NCBI GenBank assembly: GCA_025769875.1 | Contig: JAGFNK010000009.1 | Span: 124,001 to 188,000 of the forward strand | Reading direction: 5' to 3' | Length of the DNA stretch: 64,000 nucleotides | Origin: Russula earlei | Taxonomy: Eukaryota; Basidiomycota; Agaricomycetes; Russulales; Russulaceae | In this document: piece by piece, positions 21,405-32,836 of the stretch | How the letters are laid out: each line of letters begins with the position of its first letter | How positions within the stretch are numbered: position 1 is the stretch's first letter | Notes under the pieces: model-generated | Databases searched by the model: none | What the model saw: the letters and a program-made list of their open reading frames with translations, nothing else | What the model was told of the DNA's origin: nothing | Position numbers and translations under genes: made by a program

Positions 21405-23480
21405 CTATGTAGTGGACTTTGTAATGTGTGACATTGTTAAGGTTGTCGTGCTTGTGTTTGCAGACAAGTTTGCCTCAGAGCGGGCAGAGATAGGAAAGGA
21501 CTTCAGAGCATGGGACCAAGATGAAGACTTGGAGGTCCTCCAAGCTTTTCTTTCATTGCATGCACCAGCAATCCAGTATTTGTGCTCAGGGGATGAGAGC
21601 ACGTCAGCCCAAGAGGGTTTGTTGTCCAAGACAGTGTCTATGAGACCATCATTAAGGGAGGTGAAGGCATGTTGTAACATAGGAAAGGAGTCATCAATTG
21701 TTAAAGGGAGTAGGGTGTGTGTATCACAGAAGCAAGAGTACTCAGACAAAAAATAATATAGTAAGGTGTCAGTAGGAATGGGAGGAATGTTACCAGGTGT
21801 TGTATGCAGTGCAAAGTTATTGTATGTAAGGGAAGATTTGTTGGAGTTAAGGTGTAAAGTTTCCTCAAGATGGTTAGGTTGTGGTGAAAGTGGTGATGTC
21901 ATGCAACAAGTGAGAGTCATGTCTGGGGGTGGTTTATGTTGAGAAAGTTGGTTGAGTCCATTGTTAGTGAGGGCGTGGGATGTGGGTGCAGGGATATGGG
22001 TGGACTGATGGAGTGGGGGTTTGGGATCAAGGTGGTGGTGTGTAGCAGGGTTAACAGTCATAGTGGAGAAGGGGTTACAAGAGGGATGTGGGTGCATAGG
22101 TATGGTCGATGGAGATATGGGAGGCACAGAAATGTGTGGGGTATTATTGAGTGAAGTAACAAGGGGTGTGGTATTAGGTACATGAGTGGGCATGTGATTT
22201 GATGTAAAGGTGTCATCAGGCAAGGTTTTACTGTGGTCATAAGGTAAAGTAGAAGCATGTAAAGTAGGGGTTGGCACAGAAGGTATAGTAGAATTTGGCA
22301 AAGGAGGATTTGGAATTGGAGATGATTGGATGCCATGAGTGTGGTGAGGTATGTTGCAGTGGCATTAAACTCATCCCAAAAATGGGGAGGTGCAGTGCAA
22401 GCCAAGCGCATGCTGCGCACCTTGTTCATTATTGTGCAATGAAGGCATTCTGCCCTCCCATTCTGGAGTGATGTGTAAGGGGCTGTCTTAAGATGTTGTA
22501 TGCTGTGTAGCAAGCACCACACAGAAAAGTGGTTGGAGATGAGCTCCCCATTGTCAGAGATGATGTACATCACATGGAGGCCACTTTGGTTTTCAATGGT
22601 GCATTGCCATTTGTTGAGTTTTATGGCAGCAGTGTCTTTTGTTGCAAGTGGGACAGTCCAGACATAGGATGAAAAATCATTGATAATATTCATCAAGTAT
22701 CAACAACTGGACCAAGACAGTATAGACATTGGTCCTGTGAGATCAACATGGACCTGTTTGAGGTGTCATGATGCCTTGGGGCCTTCACAAGTCTTCAGTA
22801 TAGGTGAGTGAGTCTGTTTCCCCAGAATGCAATGTGGGCATTTGGGTGGCATCTCCAATAAGTTATTTGTCATACCATTGACACAGTGTGATCGTGCCAT
22901 GTCTAGGACTGTCTGGACATTGCAGTGTCCAAGGCATCTGTGCCATGTATCAATGTCAGGCACTTGATGGGAAATGAGTGCATGGTGTGTTTTTAGGGTG
23001 TTGATTTTGTATAGATTGTGCTTGAGTGACAGGTGACCTGAGAATACAGTGATACTTGCATTGTTAGTCACCCAGCAGCAATTACAATTGAAGTGTGTTG
23101 TATAATCCCCAGCGTGATTAAGGGATATAATGGAGAGTAAATGGATGGTGGCAGTTGGGATGTACAAAACGTTGTTCAAACATACAATGGTGTTATTGTC
23201 CGTGATGAATTCCACTGTGCCAACGCTGGTGGCATGGACTTGTGATCCACCAAGTCCAGTGACAGGGCATGGGGGCATTGGCTGAAGGGATATGAAGTCA
23301 GAGCAGGAAGGTGAGATATGGCAAGTTGCGCTGGTGTCAAGAATGAAGGGAACATGTGGAAGCAATGAGTGTTTGCCATTCCAACTTAGGAGGTGGTTGT
23401 CATTGGAGGTAGTTGTAATTGTATGGAGGGACCAATTGACAGACATGCATTGTGGTGTGATTGTGTCAACAGTGATGAAG
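21405..23480 (-). pseudogene. Copia F protease, integrase and linker
   Basis: In sense order: protease (FILDTSATCHISPS, where the usual DSG is DTS), a gag-pre-integrase domain with the zinc-binding region DTWHRCLGHCN and CPHCILGKQTHSP, and an integrase core with SYVWTVPLATKD, IISDNGELISNHF and LQNGRAECLHCTIMNK. A low-complexity Pro/Thr/His linker leads into the reverse transcriptase (SWADVLSSPEHKYWIAGACN). At least two frame changes are seen. The right end is cut by the Gypsy LTR at 23488. Confidence 0.72.
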
Positions 23481-23487
23481 GTGTGGT

Positions 23488-24080
23488 TGTTGTGATTTAC
23501 CTCCTTGTTGGTTTGTCCCTAGTCTCTTCCATTATTGTTCTCTTTTGTCACCCTTGTCTCCTTGGATACCGTATCATCCCTTGATGCTGATGGTCCCTTA
23601 CTGTTTCGTCTATTGTGTTTCACCTATTGTTTGAGTCCCTTTTGCTATTGGCTCATCTTTATCTATTGTTCTGCATATGGTACTGTACAGCCTCGCTACA
23701 TACAGTATTTAAGTGCCTGTGGAAGCTGGGGAATGCCCCAAGCTTAGCTTTGTCCCATTTCCTGTCACATCCCTTACCCTGTATACTCTCTCAATCACAA
23801 CTTGCTTGTGCTGGCTTACATCTTGCTTGACCTGAGCACACCTCAAGGAACCCTTGTGTTCCTCTTCCTCCTCTGCCTCTCTCTCATCGTCCTCCTCTTC
23901 TGTGAAACCAGAAGATCGACTCTGTCTGTGGACTGAGTCATTGTCTGACTCAGCCTTGAGATGCTAAACCTTTGACCTGGTCTCCTTGAGCCGGCCCCAC
24001 TGAAACCCTTGAACCAAGTCACAGGGACTTGGCCCCACTGAACCTTGAGCTAACGCTCTTACGGCCACAACGCTGTAACA
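23488..24080 (+). repeat. Gypsy 5' LTR
   Basis: 593 bases, TGTTGTGATT to CTGTAACA. A TATTTAAGTGCC motif about 230 bases in is a plausible core promoter. It is followed directly by CAAGCTAAGC, with no obvious tRNA complement recognised by eye. Confidence 0.9.
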
Positions 24081-24099
24081 CAAGCTAAGCTTCTCTTAC

Positions 24100-25491
24100 T
24101 CCATTCTGGAGATCAACCTTGAACTACCACCCAACCACTGGATCCGCGTCCAACCTAGACCTTCACCAGACCTCCCCCCACATGTCATTGGAGCTGCCAC
24201 TTGGGACAGCTTCCACACCTTCCTCTGCTACATCACCACTGAAAACAATGAAGAATTACCAGTTGAATTTATCAACAACCGCTGGTTTGAGCTACAACTC
24301 AGAAGAGGACAGCTCTACACCCATCAGGACGCAGAACTCATCAGGAACAGCCTTGGATTAGGCTACTGGAGAGAATATGACCCTCTTTACGAACCTCCAT
24401 CAGAAACAGAAGCCTCTTCTACAGAAGGCAACCCCCTTGAACCAGAAAATACCGCCGAGACTCAGACACCCTTTGACACCCCTGCGTTAGAACCAGAGGA
24501 CCTCCCCGAAACCCAAGAACCCATCGAACCACCAGAACCCACTATGGCAGCACAAGCCCCACAAGCTGCTCCAGTTGCCGTGCAACCAGTTATAGCACCA
24601 CAGGCTGCCCAAGGAACCAATGGGTCCCTTAGTGGCAAAGAACCCACAGTCTTCACAGGAGAAAGAAACAAAACTAAAAGATTCATCATGGAGTTCAACC
24701 TCTACTGGGGACTCAACGACAACAAGGCAGTCATGAGGGACCCCTCTAAAAGGGTCATCCTAGCTCTCTCCTACATTCAAGGAGAAAAAGTGGAAGACTG
24801 GGTAAACTCACAAGTAACGACCCTTAGGGAAAAAATAACCAGGACCCAGAATCCCATCAACCAAAACGACGAAGTCTTGTGGACCAATTTCATCACTGAC
24901 TTCACATTTAAATTCACCAACACAGCGGAAAAGGAAGATGCCCAGGCGGCTCTTGTCAAACTTGAAATGAAGGAATCCCTTGATGACTACATCTCCACCT
25001 TTGAACAACTCCTTACTAAAACAGGATGGCCGGAGACAGATGTGATCACCATTGAGAGCTTCAAAAATGGACTCAAAAGTGGACTCTACCATGCAATCCT
25101 AAACAGGGACACCTGGCCTACCACTCTCCAGGAATGGAAGGAGGAAGCCAGGAGACAACACCGACGATTTGTCACTATCAGAGAGAAACTCAAAGGAAAG
25201 AAGACTACACATTCCCCCTCAGAGCACAAGTCTCATCACCCTGACCAAATGCAAGTAGATGCCGCCAAGTCCAACTTCAAAAAACTCACAGAAGAAGAAC
25301 GAAAACAACTGGCAAAGGAAGGGCGTTGCTTCCATTGCAGGGAGAAAGGCCACCTCAGCCGAGAATGCCCCAAAACACAGTTCCTACCACTTCTAAGGCC
25401 TGCATCACCGAAATCAACTCCAGAACCATCTAAGGAAGAAGAACCAGCTTCCATGGTAGCACACATGAAGGCCCTGCCAGCCAAGGAATGA
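24100..25491 (+). CDS. Gypsy Gag protein
   Basis: One uninterrupted frame runs from just after the LTR to 25491. The first ATG in frame is at 24544, yet the sequence upstream (for example PPHVIGAATWDSFHTFLCYI) also reads as protein. The start may therefore lie further up or be non-standard. Order: an acidic Glu/Pro-rich N-terminus, a retrotransposon gag domain (EPTVFTGERNKTKRFIMEF, ALSYIQGEKVEDWVNSQ, KESLDDYISTFEQL), and a C-terminal CCHC zinc knuckle, CFHCREKGHLSREC, for RNA binding. It forms the particle core. This frame is intact even though pol downstream is broken. Confidence 0.75.
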   Translation, partial: SILEINLELPPNHWIRVQPRPSPDLPPHVIGAATWDSFHTFLCYITTENNEELPVEFINNRWFELQLRRGQLYTHQDAELIRNSLGLGYWREYDPLYEPPSETEASSTEGNPLEPENTAETQTPFDTPALEPEDLPETQEPIEPPEPTMAAQAPQAAPVAVQPVIAPQAAQGTNGSLSGKEPTVFTGERNKTKRFIMEFNLYWGLNDNKAVMRDPSKRVILALSYIQGEKVEDWVNSQVTTLREKITRTQNPINQNDEVLWTNFITDFTFKFTNTAEKEDAQAALVKLEMKESLDDYISTFEQLLTKTGWPETDVITIESFKNGLKSGLYHAILNRDTWPTTLQEWKEEARRQHRRFVTIREKLKGKKTTHSPSEHKSHHPDQMQVDAAKSNFKKLTEEERKQLAKEGRCFHCREKGHLSRECPKTQFLPLLRPASPKSTPEPSKEEEPASMVAHMKALPAKE

Positions 25492-25589
25492 GCCAAGATC
25501 TGGGACCTCATCCTCAAGGAGGACTTTCTCTAGGCCAAGGTACAACAGTTGGTACTAAGGCCCACATAGATACCATTGTCAGCATAAAG

Positions 25590-28500
25590 AAAACTCAATG
25601 AAAGTTCCTTTTATGTTAACAACCAATGGAAAGACTGGTCAAGTGCTCCTTGACAGTGGAGCAACAGAAAATTTCATCAGTCCAAGGAATTGTGGGAAAA
25701 TTACAAATCCCACTCCGAACCCTCAGAACCCCCAGACCCATCATCAATGTAGACGGCACCAGTAACCAAGGGAGCACTAACCCATTATGCTCATATGGCC
25801 GTATGGCATGGCCCCACCACACAACTTCTCACCTTCTACGTTACAAATTTGGGAGAAGATAGAATGATCCTCGGCTACCCCTTCCTAAAAGCATTAAATC
25901 CCCTTGTCAACTGGAGTACTGGTTGTCTAAGAAACCACCTAGGGGTCCTTCTCACCCCCATACTCTTAGCTAGACCACCAAGAATCTGGGTTGCACAAAT
26001 AAGGTCAACCATCATTCCCCCCGAATACTTATGACATCAGAAAGTCTTCTCAGAAGAAGCAGCCAAATGACTCCCACCCAGTTGAGGAGAACTCGACTTC
26101 AGAATCACCCTGAAACCTGATGCCCCCAAGTTCCTTGATTGTCGAACTTACCCCCCCCCCAGAATGAGAAACAAGAACTGTCAAGACAAATACAGGAGGA
26201 CCTAGCCAAAGGCTTCATCAAGGATGGCGTTTTGGACTTCATGTCCCCTGTCTTCTTTGTTCAGAAGAAGGATGGCACTGCCCCACGAATGGTAGTCAAC
26301 TACCGAAAACTCAATAACGCCACAGTCTCCGATTACCACGCCTTACCTAACATGGAAGAACAATTACACCAACTAAGGGGCAAAACCACCTTTAGCAAAT
26401 TCGACGTCCAAGCTGGCTACAACAACATTCTGATCCACCCTGAAGACCGACACAAAGGCGCCTTCAAAACTCAATTTGGCACCTTTGTCCCCATGGTAAT
26501 GGGCTTCAGCTTTACCAATGCCCCAGCAGCCTTCCAACAAGCGATGAACCATACCCTCCAACCCTGGCTTCTAAAATACCCAGAGAACACCTGCAACTAC
26601 CTAGATGATGTGGCAATAGCCACAGGGTTGGGAGAAGAGCTCCTTCACAGACAAATCACACACAAGTTCCTTGATCTACTTGAAAGGGACTCCTATTTTT
26701 TAAAGGCATCAAAATGCACCTTTGAACAATGCGAATTTGACTTCTTGGGTTTTCAAATCAATCAAGGAACCCTCAAAATTGACCCAGTCAAAATGGACGG
26801 CCTCAACAACTGGCTGAGACCCCCCAATAACCTGAAACAAGTACAACAAATCATGGGTGCCCTCAATTACCAACGAACCATTTATCCGAGACTTCGCTAA
26901 AATAGCTTGCCCCATTTTTTCTACAATCAAGAAAGGAACCCCCTTTTTCTGGACCCCAGAAGCAACCACAGCCCTAGAAACCCTGATATCGGCAATCTGC
27001 AATGACCCCAAACTATACACCACCAACCCTGACCTCCCATATGAACTAGAAACTGACGCCTCGCAATTCGCTACCAGGAGCGATCCTATTTCAGAAGGAC
27101 CCAAGAGGGAAAAGAAAGATGATTGGCAACATGTCACATGCATTCAACGAAGCAGAAAGGAACTACCCAGTTTGGGATAGGGAAGTTCCTAGCCTTGATT
27201 CTTGCACTCCAACACTGGCGGTACCTATTGGTTGGAACAAAACACCCAATCAAAATTTTCACTGATCATGCCAACCTCGCCCACTACTGACTCCCCCATA
27301 AAATTAATCGAAGAATTGCAGGTTACATTTCCACACTGGCAGACTTATCATTTTGAAATACACCACAAACCTGGAACTTCTAATCACGCAGATGCCCTCT
27401 CACAACGACCTGACCACAACGATGGGTCAGGGGACAACCAAAACATCACAGCACTCCCCTGACAGACTCTTCATTTGCACACTCCACACGGAAGACTTAT
27501 ACAAGCAAGTTTTGAAGAACAAAGAAGATGGCAATCAGACCTGCTTATGTGGAAAAGCAAACACAGTCTACAAGAAGAAGACTGGCATACTATTCAAAAA
27601 TGAAAAAGTTGGTTGTACCATACCAAGAACCCCTATTACAAAAATTCTACACATGTATCATGACAGCATTCTTGGAGGACATACAGGAAATGCGCGAAAC
27701 CCTGTACTCGATCCAAGAGTCCTTCTGGTGGCCTAAAATGGGCTATTTCATCCAGGACTACATCCAGGGTTGCGCCACTTGCCAAACCAACAAATCCTCT
27801 ATGCACCCCACTCATCCCCCAATTCACCCAATTCCCCCTGAATTTCGGAAACCATTTCAAACCATAGCAATTGACTGTATCGTTGATCTCCCGCTATCAG
27901 AAGGGAAGCAACACCATCATGACCATCACTGATCATGACTCCACCAAGGCGGCGATATTCATACCTTGCCGTAAAGACATGAGAACACTGGAAATGGCTA
28001 AATTGTTTCTATGATACGCCTTCCCCTGGACCAGAGTCCCCTCCAAAGTCATTTCTGACCGCAACTCCTGTTTCACCTCTGACTTATTCAAAGGAGTCTC
28101 TAGAATTTTGGGAATCAACCAAAACCTAAGTACTGCCTACCACCCTCAAACTGACGGACAGTCAGAAAGAACCAATCAAACCCTGGAGATGTATCTCTGC
28201 ATCTACACTGGAGAAAAACAAGAAGAATGGGCACACTGGCTTCCTATAGCCCAGTACCACTTCAACGCTCACAAATCTACAACCACCAAATGAACCCCTT
28301 ACAAGTTGCTCATTGGCTTTAACCCTCAGGGACTCGGCACCCAACTGAAGTCCAAGTTCCCAGGAATTCAAGAACACCTCCAGGCTCTAAAAGACATGCG
28401 AGAGTCAGCCCAGGAAACAATGAAAAAGGCACAAAGTCATTGGGTCAAGGAAACCAAATTCAAGGGGTTCAAAGAAGGACAAAAGGTTTGGTTGGAGGGG

Positions 28501-28657
28501 ACTAACCTAAAAACCCCCCATCAATTTCAGAAGTTCCATCCCAAACGGTTTGGACCCTTTACCATCACCAAGAAGATTTCCCATGTCATTTACCAACTTT
28601 GCCTTCCTCCCCAATGGAGTATCCATAACATGTTTCATGCCTCCCTTCTTTCCCCAG
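25590..28657 (+). pseudogene. Gypsy Pol (protease, RT, RNase H, integrase), broken
   Basis: Protease: GQVLLDSGATENFIS near 25.64 kb. Reverse transcriptase (26139-26900): VQKKDGTAPRMVVNYRKLN, FSKFDVQAGYNNI, AFKTQFGTF and the catalytic NYLDDVAIAT. RNase H: YELETDASQFA near 27.05 kb. Integrase: an H2C2-like region ending GCATCQTNK, a catalytic core with AIDCIVDLP, and the late block STAYHPQTDGQSERTNQTLE. A C-terminal part follows, with VWLEGTNLK and PKRFGPFTI. At least four stops or frame changes separate the blocks. The frame ends at a solo LTR-H and resumes at 29232. Confidence 0.82.
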
Positions 28658-29226
28658 TGTTAGGATTCTCGTTTTCTCCAACTGTTACCTGTTTCGCTGA
28701 CTCATCTGTGATCACTCATATGTCTGCTTATTGATCTGGCTTAGTGATTGCTTACTGATTGCTTACTGATCCTGTCTGGCTTAGTGATTGCTTACTGATC
28801 CTGATCAGTAATAGCTTACTCACTGCTTATTGATTCATGACAGATACTAGGAAAGAATGACTCACGTGTGAGTCATTTCTAACATTCTTGAATTGCGCTT
28901 TCTGTATTTGGATACTACTGGTTCTTAGCTATGTGCATCCCGAGTTTCGTACGAATCGGATCAGCAGTTATCAAGATATCATATAAATAGTCTGTGGTAC
29001 CAAGAAGTTGAGCCTTACGCTCAACTTACACTTTCTCAAACAAGAAGCTATCATGTTGTTAAACACTCTATACATTCTATCTAAGAACTCTAAGTGAAAG
29101 AGGCCCCTCTCTTCTCTTACATTCATTCTTCCTGAGATAATATCAAAGGGATTGAAGTCTAGTGCTTGAACTAAATCAAGCAACTTTTTCACTAAGAGTC
29201 GGTATAAGATCAGTCAGATCTTAACA
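28658..29226. mobile_element. Solo LTR-H inside Gypsy Pol
   Basis: A 569-base unit runs from TGTTAGGATTC to GATCTTAACA, flanked by CCCAG at 28653-28657 and 29227-29231. It separates the integrase tail (ending HASLLSP) from the chromodomain. It contains repeats of GCTTACTGATTGCTTACTGA type near 28.75 kb. It is the youngest layer at this site. Confidence 0.82.
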
Positions 29227-29231
29227 CCCAG

Positions 29232-29470
29232 TCACTGAAACAGCCGAACATGGTCCCAACTTCCCCGAGCCCCCCCCTGATCTTCTCTCAGGAGAATATG
29301 AGGTTGAAAAGATTACCGCTCAACATCTCCATAGAAACTGACTTCAGTACAGAGTTCGGTGGAAAGGATATTCTGTAGCAGAAGATACTTGGGAACCCCT
29401 CTCAAACCTTAAAAATGCCCAAGATGCCATCACCACCTTTCACCTACAACAACCCACTAAACTACGTGTC
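29232..29470 (+). pseudogene. Gypsy chromodomain
   Basis: The reading resumes after LTR-H with a Pro/Glu-rich stretch and a chromodomain: GEYEVEKITAQHLHRN, then a TGA at 29338-29340, then LQYRVRWKGYSVAEDTWEP and an amphipathic C-terminal helix. Chromodomains at the integrase C-terminus guide chromoviruses to modified histones. The TGA sits where an Arg or Lys codon is usual (CGA to TGA would explain it). Beyond it the frame runs without a stop into the large frame that starts at 29471. Confidence 0.75.
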
Positions 29471-31039
29471 ATGTCTACCACCAACTCTAACACTGAAGAA
29501 TTCCCTTATCTAGATGAAGATTTAGACGGCTTAGAACATCAGTTCCAAATGCTTATGATACAACAATGTACATTACTCCCCCGAATTAACTCACATAACC
29601 CCCCTTCCTATTCAGTTAATGACCCCGCTATCCCCGACTGCGGGTATACCATCTTCAATTTAGCTGCCAGGGAACAACTCTTTTCCAGAATTCTCTCCCC
29701 TGGCGACTTCCACGGCTTTCAACTCCTCAGGATGGACCCCCATTTTTCTGAGTTTCATCTGTCCATACAAAGGGCAGTACTTACGGACTTAGTATGGAAT
29801 CATATCATACAGTCAGTTTCCTTAAATACCCCCACTCCTTCAGAGTGGTCAGCCTGGCACCATGAGCATGCTACTTCTACCTACAATACCCCCATGTCCT
29901 CCCCAGCTCCTGCTTCATCTCCCTTACCTATCCTTACTCCCTCCCCAACCATTAAACAAGAACCCCTTTCACCTGAGGTTATACAACACATCATTGACCA
30001 GCACACATTCATCGTCCCCAACGAGGGCAAACTCCAAGACCTCGCCACCACCCTTAACCCGCTTGCCATCTGTGAAGGGAGCCCCTCACCTACCCCTACC
30101 AAAGCAGATCCCACCCATCCTGGTCCCCCCTGGTTTGTTTACGAACCATATATGCACGTTCCCCCTTTCTATATCAATGTTAATGGGCGACAACACCTGT
30201 TACCCTACTTACGAGTCACCTTGTGGAATGATGAACCTATGATCCTAGGGACCATGGGACGGGGAGAACCCGCCTATGGAAACAAACTTGTTGCCCTACC
30301 CGTTGTCTCTGCCCCTCACCCCTCTACCACTGCCTACAATCTTCACCTCTTAGTCGAGGACTACCCCTTCCACTTTGACATTGCCCAAGCACTTGAGAAC
30401 CTCCATGACCCTGGGGCCCTTGCTGATGTTTACCACCTCCATAATGGCTCATTACACTTGAAGGTTCTGGAGGCTAAACATGCAGTGATCCAGGGAGCTA
30501 TGGACATACTCCAACGTCAGCTTGCCAACCAACTCCACAAAATCCAGTCCTACACCAAAGAGTCCACCACCATTCATAGTCACCTCCATGCTAATAACAC
30601 CTCTGTCCAAGTCTGTCACCAACTCAACAACATGATGACCGATGGAGGTCTTACCCACATCACTGGACCCTTCTACTCGTTAGCAGGAAGTTATGACAAA
30701 ATCGAGGTTTTAAAACAACCCTCCACTCTCTCCACCCCTGTCTCACCAGTTCATCCTCCACTCTCCCTGACCCCTCCCCTTGAGTACCTCCCCAGAACTG
30801 TTGACCAGTCTCAAAACGATGCTCCCATGGGAGCCCCCTCCAACTTCCCACAGATGTTTTCCAATGACGCTAGTACCCCCAATACCCCTCTTACCCCCAC
30901 ACGCATGACCAAGGTGCAACACCACCAACTGCAGAAGTGTCAACATATTTGCAAGCATTGCAATACCAAGGGTCATTGGAACAAGGACTGCAACAAACCC
31001 CACACTAACTGCACTGGTCAGACTGGACTGCATCCTTAG
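29471..31039 (+). CDS. Gypsy extra reading frame with zinc knuckle (522 codons)
   Basis: An uninterrupted frame between the chromodomain and the 3' LTR. It is in the same frame as the chromodomain, so it could be a C-terminal extension of Pol or a separate protein started at this ATG. Regions: an acidic N-terminus (EEFPYLDEDLDGLEHQFQML); a compact globular-looking part at residues ~45-130; a Pro/Ser/Thr linker at ~140-180; a second globular part at ~215-300 (PPWFVYEPYMHVPPFYINV, MGRGEPAYGNKLVALP); a coiled-coil-like helical part at ~330-420; a Pro-rich linker; and a C-terminal CCHC knuckle, CKHCNTKGHWNKDC, at ~500. There is no signal peptide or membrane helix, so it is not an envelope protein. 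The knuckle suggests nucleic-acid binding. I do not recognise the rest. Confidence 0.7.
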   Translation: MSTTNSNTEEFPYLDEDLDGLEHQFQMLMIQQCTLLPRINSHNPPSYSVNDPAIPDCGYTIFNLAAREQLFSRILSPGDFHGFQLLRMDPHFSEFHLSIQRAVLTDLVWNHIIQSVSLNTPTPSEWSAWHHEHATSTYNTPMSSPAPASSPLPILTPSPTIKQEPLSPEVIQHIIDQHTFIVPNEGKLQDLATTLNPLAICEGSPSPTPTKADPTHPGPPWFVYEPYMHVPPFYINVNGRQHLLPYLRVTLWNDEPMILGTMGRGEPAYGNKLVALPVVSAPHPSTTAYNLHLLVEDYPFHFDIAQALENLHDPGALADVYHLHNGSLHLKVLEAKHAVIQGAMDILQRQLANQLHKIQSYTKESTTIHSHLHANNTSVQVCHQLNNMMTDGGLTHITGPFYSLAGSYDKIEVLKQPSTLSTPVSPVHPPLSLTPPLEYLPRTVDQSQNDAPMGAPSNFPQMFSNDASTPNTPLTPTRMTKVQHHQLQKCQHICKHCNTKGHWNKDCNKPHTNCTGQTGLHP

Positions 31040-31181
31040 GAGGACTCATAAGAGTTACAGAGGCTACTGTCCCAAGGCGATGGGTCCTCAAGGTGTTTGG
31101 CCTGAGGGTGATGGGGACTATGTCCCTGAGTCGGGTCCTGAGACTGATTAGTTTGGAGAACTAAGCATGAGGGGGGCATGA

Positions 31182-31774
31182 TGTTGTGATTTACCTCCTT
31201 GTTGGTTCGTCCCTAGTCTCTTCCATTATTGTTCTCTTTTGTCACCCTTGTCTCCTTGGATACCGTTTCATCCCTTGATGCTGATGGTCCCTTACTGTTT
31301 CGTCTATTGTGTTTCACCTATTGTTCAAGTCCCTTTTTCTATTGGCTCATCTTTATCTATTGTTCTGCATATGGTACTGTACAGCCTCGCTACATACAGT
31401 ATTTAAGCGCCTGTGGAAGCTGGGGAATGCCCCAAGCTTAGCTTTGTCCCATTTCCTGTCGCATCCCTTGCCCTGTATACTCTCTCAATCACAACTTGCT
31501 TGTGCTGGCTTACATCTTGCTTGACCTGAGCACACCTCAAGGAACCCTTGTGTTCCTCTTCCTCCTCTGCCTCTCTCTCATCGTCCTCCTCTTCTGTGAA
31601 ACCAGAAGATCGACTCTGTCTGCGGACTGAGTCATTGTCTGACTCAGCCTTGAGACGCTAAACCTTTGACCCAGTCTCCTTGAGCCGGCCCCACTGAAAC
31701 CCTTGAACCAAGTCACAGGGACTTGGCCCCACTGAACCTTGAGCTAACGCTCTTATGGCCGTGACGCCATAACA
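31182..31774 (+). repeat. Gypsy 3' LTR
   Basis: 593 bases, paired with 23488-24080. The two copies end differently in the last ~15 bases (CTGTAACA versus CCATAACA), by transitions. Confidence 0.9.
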
Positions 31775-31779
31775 GTGGT

Positions 31780-32836
31780 ATTTGAATCATTGCCAGGGGA
31801 AAGTGGGAGGGGGTTTGAAGGTGGTGACAAAGGATAGTATGTAATACCATTGATGGTGAGAGGAGATAGGTTGGATTCTGTGGTAGGTGTAGGACTGTCC
31901 ACAGAGGAGGCAACATGTGCCTTATGTCTGCATGTGTGCTGAGCTTGGGATCGTTCAATTTTGAGAAAAATTGTTGTTGGGCCATCCTCGCTTCCTCAAG
32001 TGAGCATCTGGCCATCTTGCCACCAGGGCTAATGCAAAAGTTGGTGAGATGGCCTTCTTTATTGCAATGAGTACAGAAGGCACACTTGCATGTAGTGGAT
32101 GCAGGGAAAGCAGAAGGCATTGTCATTATCTGTTCATTGCACTTTCTGATTAGGGAGTCTTCATTCTGGATGCATTGGATGAGGGTGGCTGAAGTGAAAT
32201 GCTGATCAGCTGAGAGGGACTGAATTTGGGACTGGAGATAGTGGAAGTTGTCGCTAAGAGAGTTAATGATGAAAATTGAGAGTAGTTTGTCAGTGTCAAT
32301 AGGTCCCATGTTGGCAATTTGTTTGTGTAGTTGGCAGATGTCTGACAGGGTCAAAATTAAGGGTCCAGAGGGTAGGAAATGAATGTCAAGTACTCTTTTT
32401 ATAGCAAGGACCTGTGCGTAAAGCCCGAGTTTCTCATGTCGCTCCTTGAGTGTGGTAAAGATCTCATATGAGGAGGCATCAGCAACTTTGGTACCTAGGA
32501 ATTCATACTCAATTGTGTCGATATGATGAAGTATGAATGAGCATAGGGAGTCATCGTTCATACACCAAATCCAATGTGCTTTTGGATGTGCCTGGGCATC
32601 AGGGCAAACTAACAATCCCTTGAGCCAGGGGTGAAACCCTTGGCCTTGCGCCGCAAGGTCTAGTTGTTTGCTTCACTCTGACCAATTGGACTTTTCAATG
32701 TTGAGGACAAGGTCTGCAGGCCAGGTGTTATCAGACATGAAACGTTTGATGAGGGTGATATCGCTTTGCATATTGGTTGGAGTGGTGGCAGTTGGAGTGG
32801 TATTGGAAATATTAGACACAGGGGCATTGGTACTCA
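31780..32836 (-). pseudogene. Copia F gag
   Basis: Sense order: start MSTNAPVSNISN, then SDNTWPADLVLNIEKSNWSE, a UBN2-type gag core (EFLGTKVADASSYEIFTTLK, LSDICQLHKQIANMGP), and a C-terminal CCHC knuckle CTHCNKEGHLTNFC. A frame change near 32.6 kb joins two open parts. The 3' end is cut by the Gypsy insertion at 31775, and the protease continues at 23480 on the far side of that element. Confidence 0.75.

Larger units (their letters stand above)
23488..31774 (+). mobile_element. Full-length chromodomain Ty3/Gypsy element
   Basis: Two 593-base LTRs (23488-24080 and 31182-31774) bracket gag, protease, reverse transcriptase, RNase H, integrase, chromodomain and a large extra frame. The target duplication GTGGT is at 23483-23487 and 31775-31779, within Copia F. 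The polypurine tract GAGGGGGGCATGA precedes the 3' LTR. By eye the LTRs differ at roughly 18 positions, nearly all transitions, so the insertion is fairly young. Gag-pol has stops and frameshifts, and a solo LTR-H splits the integrase C-terminal region. The domain order PR-RT-RH-INT-chromodomain identifies a chromovirus-type Gypsy element such as those of mushroom genomes. Confidence 0.92.
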
